64,000 bases of DNA from assembly GCF_002128425.1 (NCBI RefSeq), contig NZ_NESS01000010.1:1-64000 (forward strand). The letters are read 5' to 3'. Shown in pieces: positions 46,468 through 56,842 of the stretch. Made by a program: the position numbers and the translations under genes. The notes below the pieces were generated by a model. The model was given only the letters and a program-made list of their open reading frames with translations, did not search any database and was not told the DNA's origin. Every line of letters begins with the position of its first letter. Positions within the stretch are counted from its first letter, which is position 1. The stretch comes from Gottfriedia acidiceleris (GTDB lineage: Bacteria > Bacillota > Bacilli > Bacillales > Bacillaceae_G).

Positions 46468-47199
46468 TCACTCTATTTTCTTTTGTTTAATATGTTGATT
46501 TATCATTAATAATTGAGGCTTCTTATCAAATAAATCGTATAAATCCTGTATTGTAAAAAATGGATTTTTTGGATAAAGTTCTTCCATAATCTTACTAATT
46601 AAAATAAAATCCTCTCGTGTATCAACTGTAAGTCGCAGATGACTTTTATCCGTTTCTTGAAGTACTTGTCTAATTTTAAAATTTCCTGAATTGTATACAT
46701 ATGGAGTTACATGTTCCCTGAAGGATTGAGAAAGGTTTAATCGATTGATTGACTCGATTAAAGAAAAAGACATTACTTCAATGTCCATTCCTATTGGGAA
46801 ACTTCGTTGAATTGTATTTGAGGCATAATCAATTTGATTCATATTGATCATATATTCATTGATAACAAGATCAATTATATTGGGGTCAATTAAGGGACAA
46901 TCGGAAGTAATTCGAACAACAATATCCGCTTTGTAAATGGATGCCGCTTCGTAATATCTAGACAAAACATCTTCTTCCGAGCCTCTATAGTATGACAAAG
47001 ACATTAATTCACAAAAATCTACTATTTCTTGATCAATATCATTTGTAGTAGTTGCTATCACGATTTCATTAATAAGTTTTGACCTTTTTACTCGTTCTAC
47101 TTGGTAGGCTAATAAAGGTTTATTCAAAACTTTTAGAAGAACTTTTCCAGGTAATCTTGTAGAACCCATTCGTGCTTGAATGATTGCTACTACTTTCAT
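46468..47199 (-). CDS. pseF: Nonulosonic acid cytidylyltransferase, PseF/SpsF type
   Basis: Activates the completed sugar acid with CMP. 243 residues; IIQARMGSTRLPGKVLLKVLNKPLL is the NTP-binding loop of the SpsF/PseF group, followed by IVIATTTNDIDQEI, YRGSEEDVLSRYYEAA and VVRITSDCPLIDPNIIDL. The start is ATG 47199, 7 bases after AAGGAGA; a GTG at 47205 is too near that site. Its product is the donor used by the glycosyltransferases of the operon. Confidence 0.9.
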   Translation of the reverse strand: MKVVAIIQARMGSTRLPGKVLLKVLNKPLLAYQVERVKRSKLINEIVIATTTNDIDQEIVDFCELMSLSYYRGSEEDVLSRYYEAASIYKADIVVRITSDCPLIDPNIIDLVINEYMINMNQIDYASNTIQRSFPIGMDIEVMSFSLIESINRLNLSQSFREHVTPYVYNSGNFKIRQVLQETDKSHLRLTVDTREDFILISKIMEELYPKNPFFTIQDLYDLFDKKPQLLMINQHIKQKKIE

Positions 47200-47227
47200 T
47201 TTCACTCTCCTTTTTAATTAATGCAAT

Positions 47228-48445
47228 TTAGTCTTTTAAAGACTGATTTTTCCTTGAAAAATAATTTATGACTTTTTTAACTGCATTTACGACGTCTATA
47301 GAGTCTTGATCACTCATTCCTGCATGTAATGGCAGTGTAATGAATTCTTCATAACATTTTTCGGCAATCGTACAAGTTCCAAGCTTATAGCCTAAATTTT
47401 GGTAATAAGGATGATAGTATACAGGAACATAATGAACGTTTACTCCTATATTCTCTTTTTGTAATGCCTCATATATTTCTTTACGACTTCCAGTTAATTC
47501 ATAACTTCGAAGTTTTATGATAAAGAGATGCCAACTTGAGTCATCTTGAAATTCTTGGTATGGCAAAGAAATTTCGTTCAATGTAGCTAATTCTTTGTTA
47601 TAAAATTTGGCAATTTGTTTACGTCTAGCAATATACGAATCTAACTTTTTTAATTGTGAAATTCCAAGAGAAGCTTGAATATCTGTCAATCTATAATTAA
47701 AACCTAATAATTGCATCTCATAATACCACGGACCATGGTTTTCAATTAACATTTCTTTCGCTCTAACAATTCCGTGAGATCTAAATTGCAATAATTTTTC
47801 ATAATAGTGTTGGTTATTTGTCGTTATAATACCACCTTCTCCTGTTGTGATATGTTTTACTGGATGGAAACTAAACATTGTCATATCACCTACAGACCCT
47901 ATTTTCTTATTTTTATATTTTGCTCCTAGGGCATGAGCGGCATCTTCTATTAAAATTAAATTGTTTTCTTTAGCAATTTTACAAATACTTTCAAGATCAG
48001 CTGGCTGACCTGTAAAATGTACAGGTATAATCGCTTTCGTATTTTTTGTAATTTTATCCTTTATTAGCGACGCATTTATATTATAAGTTTTTGGATCTAT
48101 ATCAACAAATACAGGTATTCCACCTTGATATAAAACACAATTTGAAGTTGCAGCAAATGTCATTGGAGTTGTGATAACCTCATCTCCCTTACTAATTCCT
48201 GCAGCGAAACATGCACCATGTAACGCAGCAGTACCACTTGAAAAGGCAACTGCATATTTAGCTCCTGTATAATCTGCTATTTCTCTTTCAAACTGTTCAA
48301 TAGTAGGCCCCGTCGTAAGAAAATCACTACGTAATATGCTTATGACTGAATGAATGTCGTCTTCATTTATTACTTGTCTTCCATAAGGCAAGTAATGATC
48401 ACGTATAGGTTGTCCACCATGAATTGCTAACTTTTCCTTATCCAT
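47228..48445 (-). CDS. pseC: PLP-dependent UDP-amino-sugar transaminase, PseC/SpsC type
   Basis: Transfers an amino group from glutamate to the 4-keto sugar made by PseB. DegT/DnrJ/EryC1 fold, 405 residues: GGQPIRDHYLPYGRQVINEDDI at the start, AKYAVAFSSGTAALHGACFAAGI, LIEDAAHALGAKYKNKKIGS, the lysine motif FSFHPVKHITTGEGGII (Schiff-base Lys near 185), RSHGI and YEMQLLGFNYRLTDIQASLG. The chosen start is ATG 48445, 8 bases after GAGAGTGA, overlapping the upstream epimerase gene by eight bases. Homologue of spsC. Confidence 0.9.
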   Translation of the reverse strand: MDKEKLAIHGGQPIRDHYLPYGRQVINEDDIHSVISILRSDFLTTGPTIEQFEREIADYTGAKYAVAFSSGTAALHGACFAAGISKGDEVITTPMTFAATSNCVLYQGGIPVFVDIDPKTYNINASLIKDKITKNTKAIIPVHFTGQPADLESICKIAKENNLILIEDAAHALGAKYKNKKIGSVGDMTMFSFHPVKHITTGEGGIITTNNQHYYEKLLQFRSHGIVRAKEMLIENHGPWYYEMQLLGFNYRLTDIQASLGISQLKKLDSYIARRKQIAKFYNKELATLNEISLPYQEFQDDSSWHLFIIKLRSYELTGSRKEIYEALQKENIGVNVHYVPVYYHPYYQNLGYKLGTCTIAEKCYEEFITLPLHAGMSDQDSIDVVNAVKKVINYFSRKNQSLKD

Positions 48446-49406
48446 TAGGTGAATCACTCTCATTGTATAAATTTTTTTTAATCCAATTTTCAGTTTTTAA
48501 TATCCCTTCTTCAATAGACACTTTAGGACTCCAAAGCATCATCTTTTCTGCCTTTTGAAAATTACATAATAGTTTTGGAATTTCGCTTTGAGGATGAATA
48601 TGAGGGATATGATTAATAGGAACTTGATTTTGGGCAATCTTTTTTGCTAAGTCATTTATTGATAGATCTTTTCCGCTTCCTGCATTAATGATCTCGCCAT
48701 TTAATAGGTCGTTATATCCAGCTTCTACTACAAAATCTGCACAATCTTCAACATAGAGTAAATCTCTTGTTTGAGTTCCGTCACCATAAATATTAATCGG
48801 TAATCCTTTTAATTTGTTATGAATAAAGATGGAAACTACGCCCCCTTCTCCACCTGTTCTTTGAAATGGTCCATAAGTGTTAAAAGGTCTTAAAACAACT
48901 GCTGGTAAACCATATGAAAAATAATAAGACAAAACCATATTTTCAGCTGCAATTTTGGATCCGGCATAAGGTGAAGCTGGCTTTGTTGGCGATTTCTCAC
49001 TGATTCCATCGTCACTGTATGCTTTCTCATAAACCATACATGTGCTCATGAAGACCATTTTTACTTGATATTTCCTGCATTCTTCCAACAAATAAAAAGT
49101 AGCAAGCGTATCATTTATAAAAGTTGTTTCAGGATCATCAATACTATCTTGTACATTAATACTGGCTGCTAAATGATAGCAAATATCAAATTTTATTGTT
49201 TTAAAAAGTTCTTGTATTGAAAATCGATCTTGCAAATCTATAATTCTTAATCCTTTGAGATTTTCATCACCAATCAATTCATTTACATTTTCAATGGATG
49301 AATTAGATAAATTATCTACGATCCACACTTTTTGACCATCTTTTAATAACCGTCGAACTACCCACCTACCAATAAATCCACTTCCTCCGGTAACTAAAAC
49401 ATTCAT
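48438..49406 (-). CDS. NAD-dependent sugar epimerase/dehydratase (extended SDR)
   Basis: 322 residues. Rossmann start VLVTGGSGFIGRWVVRRLL, the YxxxK pair in SPYAGSKIAAENMVL, and RPFNTYGPFQRTGGEGGVVSIF, as in UDP-glucose 4-epimerase-like enzymes. The specific substrate is unknown; it may form another sugar of the same glycan. It starts at ATG 49406 after a strong AAGGAGG site, 11 bases from the pseB stop. Confidence 0.85.
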   Translation of the reverse strand: MNVLVTGGSGFIGRWVVRRLLKDGQKVWIVDNLSNSSIENVNELIGDENLKGLRIIDLQDRFSIQELFKTIKFDICYHLAASINVQDSIDDPETTFINDTLATFYLLEECRKYQVKMVFMSTCMVYEKAYSDDGISEKSPTKPASPYAGSKIAAENMVLSYYFSYGLPAVVLRPFNTYGPFQRTGGEGGVVSIFIHNKLKGLPINIYGDGTQTRDLLYVEDCADFVVEAGYNDLLNGEIINAGSGKDLSINDLAKKIAQNQVPINHIPHIHPQSEIPKLLCNFQKAEKMMLWSPKVSIEEGILKTENWIKKNLYNESDSPNG

Positions 49407-49417
49407 TAAATTCCTCC

Positions 49418-50422
49418 TTAAATAAGATTTTCCTGTAAAATGATTTGTCTTACTTGTTCTTTATTTAGTTGGATTTGACCTTCAGAACTATAAGTTCCAG
49501 GTTTCGTTTTGTTTGCTCCTTTATAGATCTTTATTGTAGAAAAAAATGAAGGGATAATATATAAATCTGGTAATTCAAACGAGACAAGCGATTCTTCATA
49601 AGTCATTAATTCTTCGTACTTTTTTTCTCCGGGTTTTAAGCCGATCTCATTAATTTTTATATTCTTACGATCAATTCCAAATTTGTTAGATGTTTCTTCA
49701 ATGACGATTTCTGCTAAATCTTTTAAATTTATGACTGGCATTTTTAATATAAACGTTTCCCCACCTTGAGCAATTTTAAGTGATTCGATTGTTAGTTTAG
49801 TTGCTTGTTCTAATGTCATCATAAATCTTGTCATGGATAAATCGGTTACAGTTACGAAATTTTTCTCTTTTACTTGCTTTATAAATAAAGGAATGACTGA
49901 ACCTCTGGATCCAATTACATTTCCAAAACGGACACTTGAAAAAATCGTATTTTTCGAACCCTTTGAATATTCCGCTGAAGATATAAGCTTTTCTGCAGTA
50001 AGTTTAGTTGCTCCATAATTATTTGTCGGTGAAATAGCTTTATCTGTACTTGTAAAAACAACCTTTTTAACATTTTGATTTTTCGCCGCAGAAATCACAT
50101 TATATGTTCCAATTACATTTGTAAGTACTGCTTCAAATGGATTGTATTCACAAAATTCAACATGCTTCATTGCAGCCGTGTGAAAAACATAATCAATATC
50201 TTCCATTGCACTTAATACACGATCATAATTTCGTATATCACCAATTAAAAACCTAAGTCTAGAGTCATTATTAAATTCTATTTTCAAATTAAATTGCTTA
50301 TATTCATCTCTACTCAAAATTCGGATAACATCTGGTTCTTCACGTAAAAGATGTTTTACGATGTTTTTACCGATTGTGCCTGTCCCACCAATCACTAAAA
50401 TTTTTTTATTCTTAAAAAACAT
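49418..50422 (-). CDS. pseB: UDP-GlcNAc 4,6-dehydratase (inverting), PseB-like
   Basis: First committed step of the pseudaminic-type pathway: UDP-GlcNAc to a 4-keto-6-deoxy sugar with inversion at C-5. 334 residues; KILVIGGTGTIGKNIVKHLL, ILSRDEYKQF (the SRDE motif of PseB), AAMKHVEFCEYNPFEAVLTNVIG and TDKAISPTNNYGATKLTAEKL (the catalytic TDKA and YxxxK). It follows spsB by two bases and uses a GGGGTG site about 10 bases away. The presence of PseB, C, H, G, I and F means the whole pathway is encoded here. Confidence 0.88.
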   Translation of the reverse strand: MFFKNKKILVIGGTGTIGKNIVKHLLREEPDVIRILSRDEYKQFNLKIEFNNDSRLRFLIGDIRNYDRVLSAMEDIDYVFHTAAMKHVEFCEYNPFEAVLTNVIGTYNVISAAKNQNVKKVVFTSTDKAISPTNNYGATKLTAEKLISSAEYSKGSKNTIFSSVRFGNVIGSRGSVIPLFIKQVKEKNFVTVTDLSMTRFMMTLEQATKLTIESLKIAQGGETFILKMPVINLKDLAEIVIEETSNKFGIDRKNIKINEIGLKPGEKKYEELMTYEESLVSFELPDLYIIPSFFSTIKIYKGANKTKPGTYSSEGQIQLNKEQVRQIILQENLI

Positions 50423-50424
50423 AT

Positions 50425-51839
50425 CTACTTTTCACCCCGTGCTATTTTAGATACTAGATTAAATAGTTCTTTTCCTGAATTCGTTACATGATAGGAATCC
50501 ATTAGAAAATTATTTATCGCTTTATTATATTTATGTTTTTCCTCTGCAGATTGAAAGTAAGCTAATAAAGTATTTACTAATTCTGTTGGGTCACATTGAG
50601 CGTATTTACCTAATCGATCAAAGTAATCATAGTGACGATTACTCATAATAAAATAATAAACAAAAGTTGGCTTATTAAATAAGTAACTTTCTAACGCTAC
50701 AGTTGACAACGATGCTAGTACTAAATCTGTATTTGAAATTAACTCATGTGTATTGACAGTTCGATCTGTTATTACATGGACTGAATTATAATCTCTTTTT
50801 AAATCCAAATACAACTTCACTCGGTTCTTTGCTAGTTCCCACGGATGTGGCTTTATTAACAATTGGAAACGTTTATTACTCACTAGTAATTCAACCATTT
50901 TTTTAAAATTACATTCATTCATATTTGGGCCAGTAGCGATTAAAATCGTAATTTTTTTTTCATCTAAATTATACTTTTTTAAGAATTCATTATGAGCAGC
51001 CTTTGGATATACAAAAATGTCATCATATCTAGGATGACCGATCGTTGCAATTCTTCCGGCCTCAAGACCACGTTTCGTATACCATCTTTTTTCATATTCA
51101 CCATAAACAGCGACGTGACTAGTAAATACAGGAATGAAAGCTTCTTCACCCATAAGAATACCGTGTTGAAGACATATGCTTGGAATACCTTTCATTTGCC
51201 CAACTATTCCAAGTGCACGACTATTCATATCCTCTGATGTACCTACTAAAACTGTAGATATTGGAATCCGTTCGTATAGATTAAAAACAGTTTCGATCGC
51301 ATCAACAATTAATGGAATTCTTTTGATAAATGTATTGATAAAAAATGAATTACCAAATGCAGGATGCTCCTTTAAATTACGAAATATTTCACAAGCACGG
51401 TCAATTAAATTTTTAGAATTCTGGTTTGTATCAGATTTAAAATTTCCGATGAATAAATTGGGTATCTCTGAGTAATTCTCACTTTTTGAACGAGATAATA
51501 TGACTGTATTTTCTTTAGAGAATACTTGATTCAATTTTTTTCCAGTTATCCTAATATAATCTAAGTTAATAAGCACTTTACCTTTTTCAAGAGTTCTATT
51601 TGAATTTTTGAGAGGAATTAACAAATCATTAAAAAATGGTTGTATTTGAGTTGATTCAGTGAGGTTCGCATGTTTTAACTGCAAATGGAAATTTTTTTTC
51701 TCCATCGACATTTTAAGATCTTCGTCAATTTGTTGATAAAAATTTGTCATAATAGCGATTGGTACATCTCTATATTTTAGCTCTTTAAAAACATTTATAA
51801 ATTCGCTATATAACAACCAATAATTTGAGAGATAAATAC

Positions 51840-51843
<4 letters not shown>
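50425..51843 (-). CDS. spsB: Probable surface glycan transferase (SpsB-like, GT-B fold)
   Basis: 472 residues, about the length of B. subtilis SpsB. The N-terminal half is variable; the C-terminal half contains IPSICLQHGILMGEEAF, IGHPRYDDIFVYP, ILIATGPNMNECNFKK, LLIKPHPWELAKNR and SNTDLVLASLSTVALESYLFNKPTFVYYF, a pattern shared with CDP-glycerol transferases and capsule-export glycosyltransferases. The donor is unknown. It starts with TTG 51843 (GGAGGG site) and overlaps spsA by four bases. Confidence 0.75.
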
Positions 51844-52657
<814 letters not shown>

Positions 52658-52659
52658 CT

Positions 52660-52689
52660 ATACTGTATGCGTTGTTTACTATAAAGGTA
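52660..52689 (-). promoter_or_regulatory. SigK-like promoter candidate for the glycan operon
   Basis: Leftward, TACC (ends 52689) and CATACAGTAT (52660-52669) are separated by about 16 bases, fitting the mother-cell SigK pattern of AC and CATAnnnTA. It lies about 30 bases before spsA, consistent with spore-coat timing of the operon. Confidence 0.5.
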
Positions 52690-52733
52690 ATAGGAAATAA
52701 ATACTATATTAGTAATATTTAATAGAAAGAGGT

Positions 52734-52784
52734 AAAAAAAGAGTGATTCGTCTCACTTTTTAGGAAAAACAACTCACTCTTTTT
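52734..52784. terminator. Orphan terminator hairpin between divergent genes
   Basis: AAAAAAAGAGTGA pairs with TCACTCTTTTT around a 27-base loop, with runs on both sides. No gene ends at it. It separates the two divergent promoters. Confidence 0.55.
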
Positions 52785-52855
52785 ATCTATTTAATAGAAA
52801 ACTGTTTATATACTAGTTAAATCTATCAATTTAAGTCTACCATTAAATAGACAGT

Positions 52856-52882
52856 CACATTTTATATTCTATTCATATAATA
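52856..52882 (+). promoter_or_regulatory. SigK-like promoter candidate for the cgeB-like pair
   Basis: CACA (52856-52859) and CATATAATA (52874-52882) at about the SigK spacing. The ribosome site AAAGGGGTGGG follows after 24 bases. Confidence 0.45.
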
Positions 52883-52919
52883 GTTTTGAATTGAAAAATG
52901 ATAAAGGGGTGGGTAAAAA

Positions 52920-53135
52920 TTGAGTAGTTTCCGACACTTAATTGAAAATTTAATACCTGGACAAGTTATTGTAATCACTACCGATTCAGGTGACACGATT
53001 GGACCAGCACAATTCGTTACCTTTAATAATGAGACAGGAATTATTATCTTAAAAGAATTCAGTTCTTTGTCGCCAAGTGATGAAGTAGTTGTAACCTTAA
53101 TCGCATCTAAAATTGAATCGATTAGATTTCATTAG
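52920..53135 (+). CDS. Small beta-rich protein in front of cgeB, function unknown
   Basis: 71 residues, not recognised with certainty. The middle (LIPGQVIVITTDSGDTIGPAQFVTFNNETGIIILKEF) looks like a five-strand Sm-like barrel as seen in short coat-associated proteins (DUF2642-like). Starts at TTG 52920 with a strong AAAGGGGTGGG site. The stop is three bases before the next gene, so the two are an operon. A coat or crust role is inferred from neighbours. Confidence 0.7.
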   Translation: MSSFRHLIENLIPGQVIVITTDSGDTIGPAQFVTFNNETGIIILKEFSSLSPSDEVVVTLIASKIESIRFH

Positions 53136-53138
53136 CGT

Positions 53139-54107
53139 ATGAAAATCTTTTATATTCATTCTGGTTATGTAGGGATCTATTCTCATTTTGATAGATGGAT
53201 TAAAGAAGTAAGCTCTGAACAAATTGAAATGATTGATATTCCAAGTAATATAAATGAAAAGTTGTTAAAAAATACGCTACAAACGATTAATCCTAAACTT
53301 GTACTAATCATGATTGGAAATAAAAATCCAAAACATATACTAAAAATTATAAAAGAAACCAATATACCAATCATAGTATGGTTTACAGAGGATCCTTTTT
53401 ATACTGATGTTAGTTTGGACGTACTGCCTTATGCAGATTATATCCTTTCAATAGATCGATCATCGTGCGAATTCTATACCAAACTTGGCTATAAAAATAT
53501 TCATTACTTTCCTTTAGCGAGTAATGAACGTATTTTTAAACCTCTCGATATAGAAAAAGAAATAGATTTGTTATTAATAGGCTATCCCTATCCAAACAGA
53601 ATTAAATTAATCCAATCAATCATAAATTCTACAAATTATTCAATCTTGCTCATAGGAAAAAACTGGAATAAACAGTTGAAAATTCCAAATGAAAAAAAGA
53701 AAAAAATACAAATTATAAATAATTGGATACCACCTAGTGAAGTAAACCTTTGGTACAACAAAGCAAAAATCATTTTAAATCCTCATAGGCAATCTACTTT
53801 TATTTTCAATAAAAATAGTAAAAACATAATTAATCGTAGTATAAACAATCGATTTTTTGATATTGTTTTAAGTGGTGGGTTTCAATTAATCAATGAGGAG
53901 ATTGATTTTTTTGTTGATGAAGAAAATGAAAGATTAACAAGGTATTCAGATGACCATCATTGTATTCATTTAATTAATAAATATATAAACGAGTTTTCAT
54001 ATAAGGAGGAAAAAGTTCAAGAATTACGAACAAAAATTACAGGAAAAAATACATTTTCTAATAGATTAAATACATTATTGAATATACTAGAATATAGCTC
54101 AGAATAA
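53139..54107 (+). CDS. cgeB: CgeB-like spore glycosyltransferase
   Basis: 322 residues, the length of B. subtilis CgeB. N-terminal MKIFYIHSGYVGIYSHFDRW with a Rossmann-like half, then IIVWFTEDPFYTD, VLPYADYILSIDRSSCEFY, and the C-terminal GT-B half IDLLLIGYPYPNRIKLIQ, WIPPSEVNLWYNKAKIILNPHR and NNRFFDIVLSGGFQLINEE, all characteristic of the CgeB/glycosyl transferase group active on the outer spore crust. It has no own ribosome site; translation probably couples to the upstream gene. The opposite strand carries the nonulosonic-acid operon, whose products may be its donor. Confidence 0.85.
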   Translation: MKIFYIHSGYVGIYSHFDRWIKEVSSEQIEMIDIPSNINEKLLKNTLQTINPKLVLIMIGNKNPKHILKIIKETNIPIIVWFTEDPFYTDVSLDVLPYADYILSIDRSSCEFYTKLGYKNIHYFPLASNERIFKPLDIEKEIDLLLIGYPYPNRIKLIQSIINSTNYSILLIGKNWNKQLKIPNEKKKKIQIINNWIPPSEVNLWYNKAKIILNPHRQSTFIFNKNSKNIINRSINNRFFDIVLSGGFQLINEEIDFFVDEENERLTRYSDDHHCIHLINKYINEFSYKEEKVQELRTKITGKNTFSNRLNTLLNILEYSSE

Positions 54108-54464
54108 TGAATGGTAAGATAAGAATAATAGATTTTATATTTTTAGGGTGTTTCTATGCTTATTAATAATAATGAGCATAAAAACACCATTTAAATTTAA
54201 CCTTATCATGATTATTTTCCTTTGACATTACTTAAAACAATGCAGAATACGAAATATGCTTTTTCACTAAATAACCTGTCATTACACTAAATAAAATTTC
54301 TTTTTCCTGTACAAGTTTACAGTTAACATTCCAGGTTCTTTCTATTAATTTTTTGGATAAACCAGTAATAGGTGTTGATTACTTGATGTCTTTAGTTTGA
54401 TCACTTAATGATACGTTTTTTGCTCAAATCAAATTACAATAAAAAGTAATGGGGGTAAATCGCG
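54108..54464. other. Intergenic region with a hairpin and a possible relic frame
   Basis: 357 bases. GGGTGTTT...AAACACC at 54146-54188 forms a long hairpin at the end of cgeB, but the T run after it is weak. A start-less leftward frame at 54232-54378 reads TGLSKKLIERTW... and may be a gene relic; I do not recognise it. Confidence 0.4.
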
Positions 54465-55337
54465 TTGAAAACAAGTGTATTTTACTACATGAAGGAAAGT
54501 ATAAGTTCAATGACCTTTCAAATGTGGAGTCCATTCCATTTTTTATTTATGTCCAGTCCTTTTATATTTGTAACTTTGTTTCATTTTCTATTTAGGCGCT
54601 TTAACAATCAGACGTTACGATTGATTGGTATGGGTTTCTCGCTTATTGGGCTTGCTCTTTTAGTTGGTCGTAATATAGAAATTTATCACAAAGTGAATCA
54701 AATCTCACCTGAAGAAATCCCTTTACAAATTTGTCATTTTGCTAATTTTATTTTATTTTTTGCTTTTTTATATGAAAGTGAATTACTATTTTCAATTGCG
54801 TTTTGTTTCAACCTTCCTGCTGCTTTAGTAAGCATTATATTTGCTAACGGTCTTTCAAATTATCAATCTCTACTTACATGGCAAGGAATGGCGTATCTTT
54901 GGGGGCATATGCTAATCGTAGGAATTGTATTGTGGGCGAACTTTAATCATATGATTGTTATTAATTTAAAAATTTTGCGAAAAACAATGTCGCTCATTAT
55001 TGCATTGTACATTTTATCAATTTTTGTAAATAATTTGGTTATGAAATGGATGGAGCCTTATATATCCAATTACTTTTACACAATGGCACCAGAAAAAGGA
55101 ACACCATTAGAATATTTTTACAAACTGGGTAAAGAAACAACAACTTTAGGACTTCATTATAACCCAATGTATTTATAGATCCTACTTTTAGTTGGGCTCT
55201 TTGTTGTATTCTTCTTTTATTTAATTTATCTATTTTTGAATTTAATTAAAAACAGTCATGTGAAGGAACTTGATAAGCAAAATACTATGAGCTATGAATT
55301 GATTTACAAGACTTTTATCAAAAACAGTACTGTTTAA
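54465..55337 (+). pseudogene. ywaF: YwaF/TIGR02206-like membrane protein with an in-frame stop before the last helix
   Basis: Polytopic membrane protein of the TIGR02206 family. The first 237 codons give six or so helices (MWSPFHFLFMSSPFIFV, SLIGLALLVGRNIEIYHKV, QICHFANFILFFAFLY, WGHMLIVGIVLWANF). TAG at 55176-55178 follows NPMYL. The same frame continues with ILLLVGLFVVFFFYLIYLF, exactly where relatives have their last helix, then a hydrophilic tail to TAA at 55337 (290 codons in all). A nonsense mutation is the simplest reading. The start is TTG 54465 after GGGGGT. The family has no assigned function. Confidence 0.8.
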
Positions 55338-55349
55338 CGAAAACCATTA

Positions 55350-55398
55350 TAAAAACGAGGTTTCCCCAATTAATTCTCTTGGGGCTCCCTCGTTTTTG
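55350..55398. terminator. Shared terminator between ywaF and fabF
   Basis: AAAAACGAGG...CCCC pairs with GGGG...CCTCGTTTTT. T runs on both strands, so it serves both convergent genes. Confidence 0.85.
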
Positions 55399-55501
55399 TT
55401 ATGATTAAAACACCCTATTTACTTCAAATTGGACTCTAACACAATTTTCAGAGTTGAACATGTTGTCCTTAATATAAAAAACTAAAAACTACTAAATTTT
55501 C

Positions 55502-56734
55502 TTATACAAACTTTTTCAATACTATGGCAGAATTATGACCACCAAAACCGAATGAATTAGAAATGCCAATGTTTAATTCTTTTTTTCTTGCTCCTTCTGA
55601 AACATAGTCTAAATCACATTCAGGATCTGGCTGTGTTAAATTGATTGTTGGAGGAATAATTCCTTCTTGAAGACTTTTCACTAAAGCGATCGCCTCTACT
55701 CCTCCTGCTGCACCAAGCATATGTCCAAGCATTGATTTATTTGCTGTAACCGGAATTTTATAAGCATGTTCGCCAAATAGTTGTTTTATAGCTAGCGTTT
55801 CAGATCGATCGCCTAATGGAGTACTTGTTGCATGTGCACTAATGACATCCACGTCTTGTATTTGTATTTCTGCTCTATTTAAAGCATTTCTCATAGCTAA
55901 AAACGCTCCTCGTCCTTCTGGGTGAGTTGCAACCATATGATATGCATCAGAACTTGCTCCATAACCAATCACCTCACATAAGATTGGTGCATTTCTTTTT
56001 ACTGCGTGTTCCAATGATTCTAGCACTAGCACTCCCGCACCTTCACTCATTACAAATCCATCTCTGTTTGCATCAAAAGGTCGACTTGAAGAACTAGATT
56101 CCGTATTAACTGATAATGCTTTAGCGTTTCCGAAACTTGCTAAAGATAATTTAGATAGAGCAGCTTCTGTGCCTCCTGCAAAAATAATATCGGCTTCTCC
56201 ATTACGGATTGTATTGAATGCTTCTCCTATCGATGAATTACCAATAGAGCATGCAGTTACTGGTGATAAAGATGGACCAAGTGCACCTAATCTTATACTT
56301 ATTTGAGCTGCAGCTGCATTTGATATAATCATCGGCACTAAACTTGGACTGACTCTTCCAGGTCCTCTCTCGTTTAATAAATTTACATTTTCGATAAAGG
56401 TGTTAATCCCACCAATACCTGATCCTACATAAACGCCTAAACGTTCAAGGTCAATATTGTCTAATTGCAATTGTGAATTTTCCAAAGCTTGTTCTGCAGC
56501 TGCTAACGCAAATTGGCAAAAACGATCTAATTTTCTTGCTTCCTTTCTTCCCCATCTTTCTTCTGCATCAAAGTCACGGACAATACCTGCTACTTTCGTT
56601 TTTATATCTGATACATCAATTGTATCAATATCAGTGATACCTGATATTCCGTTTATTAAGTTATTCCAAACTGTATCCACATCATTTCCTAGAGGAGAGA
56701 TAACTCCCATTCCTGTAATAACAATTCTTCTCAT
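55502..56734 (-). CDS. Beta-ketoacyl-ACP synthase II paralogue (FabF-like)
   Basis: Condenses malonyl-ACP with an acyl chain. 410 residues. RRIVITGMGVISPLGNDVDTVWNNLI at the start; the nucleophile Cys in VTACSIGNSSIGEAF (canonical FabF has CATGTNAIGDAF); His in SAHATSTPLGD and in NKSMLGHMLGAAGGVEA. All three catalytic residues are kept, but the flank of the Cys differs, so it may be a specialised paralogue and not the housekeeping enzyme. The start is ATG 56734, 8 bases after AGGAG (ATG 56737 is also possible). Divergent from a MmyB-type regulator, a pairing that suggests local control by a lipid signal. Confidence 0.85.
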   Translation of the reverse strand: MRRIVITGMGVISPLGNDVDTVWNNLINGISGITDIDTIDVSDIKTKVAGIVRDFDAEERWGRKEARKLDRFCQFALAAAEQALENSQLQLDNIDLERLGVYVGSGIGGINTFIENVNLLNERGPGRVSPSLVPMIISNAAAAQISIRLGALGPSLSPVTACSIGNSSIGEAFNTIRNGEADIIFAGGTEAALSKLSLASFGNAKALSVNTESSSSSRPFDANRDGFVMSEGAGVLVLESLEHAVKRNAPILCEVIGYGASSDAYHMVATHPEGRGAFLAMRNALNRAEIQIQDVDVISAHATSTPLGDRSETLAIKQLFGEHAYKIPVTANKSMLGHMLGAAGGVEAIALVKSLQEGIIPPTINLTQPDPECDLDYVSEGARKKELNIGISNSFGFGGHNSAIVLKKFV

Positions 56735-56784
56735 CATAAGTTCTCCTATCGTTTTTTTCTTTATTTTAACGCTTATTTATCCTA

Positions 56785-56821
56785 TTACAAGTTGTAGTTT
56801 ATCCTAGTATAATTTATACTA
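56785..56821 (+). promoter_or_regulatory. Promoter and palindromic operator candidate in the fabF/regulator intergenic region
   Basis: TTACAA (56785-56790) and TATAAT (56808-56813) at 17-base spacing fit a SigA promoter for the regulator gene. A perfect inverted repeat TAGTATAA-T-TTATACTA (56805-56821) overlaps the -10, so autoregulation is likely. Confidence 0.6.
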
Positions 56822-56842
56822 CGTTCAGAAAGGAGTAATAAA

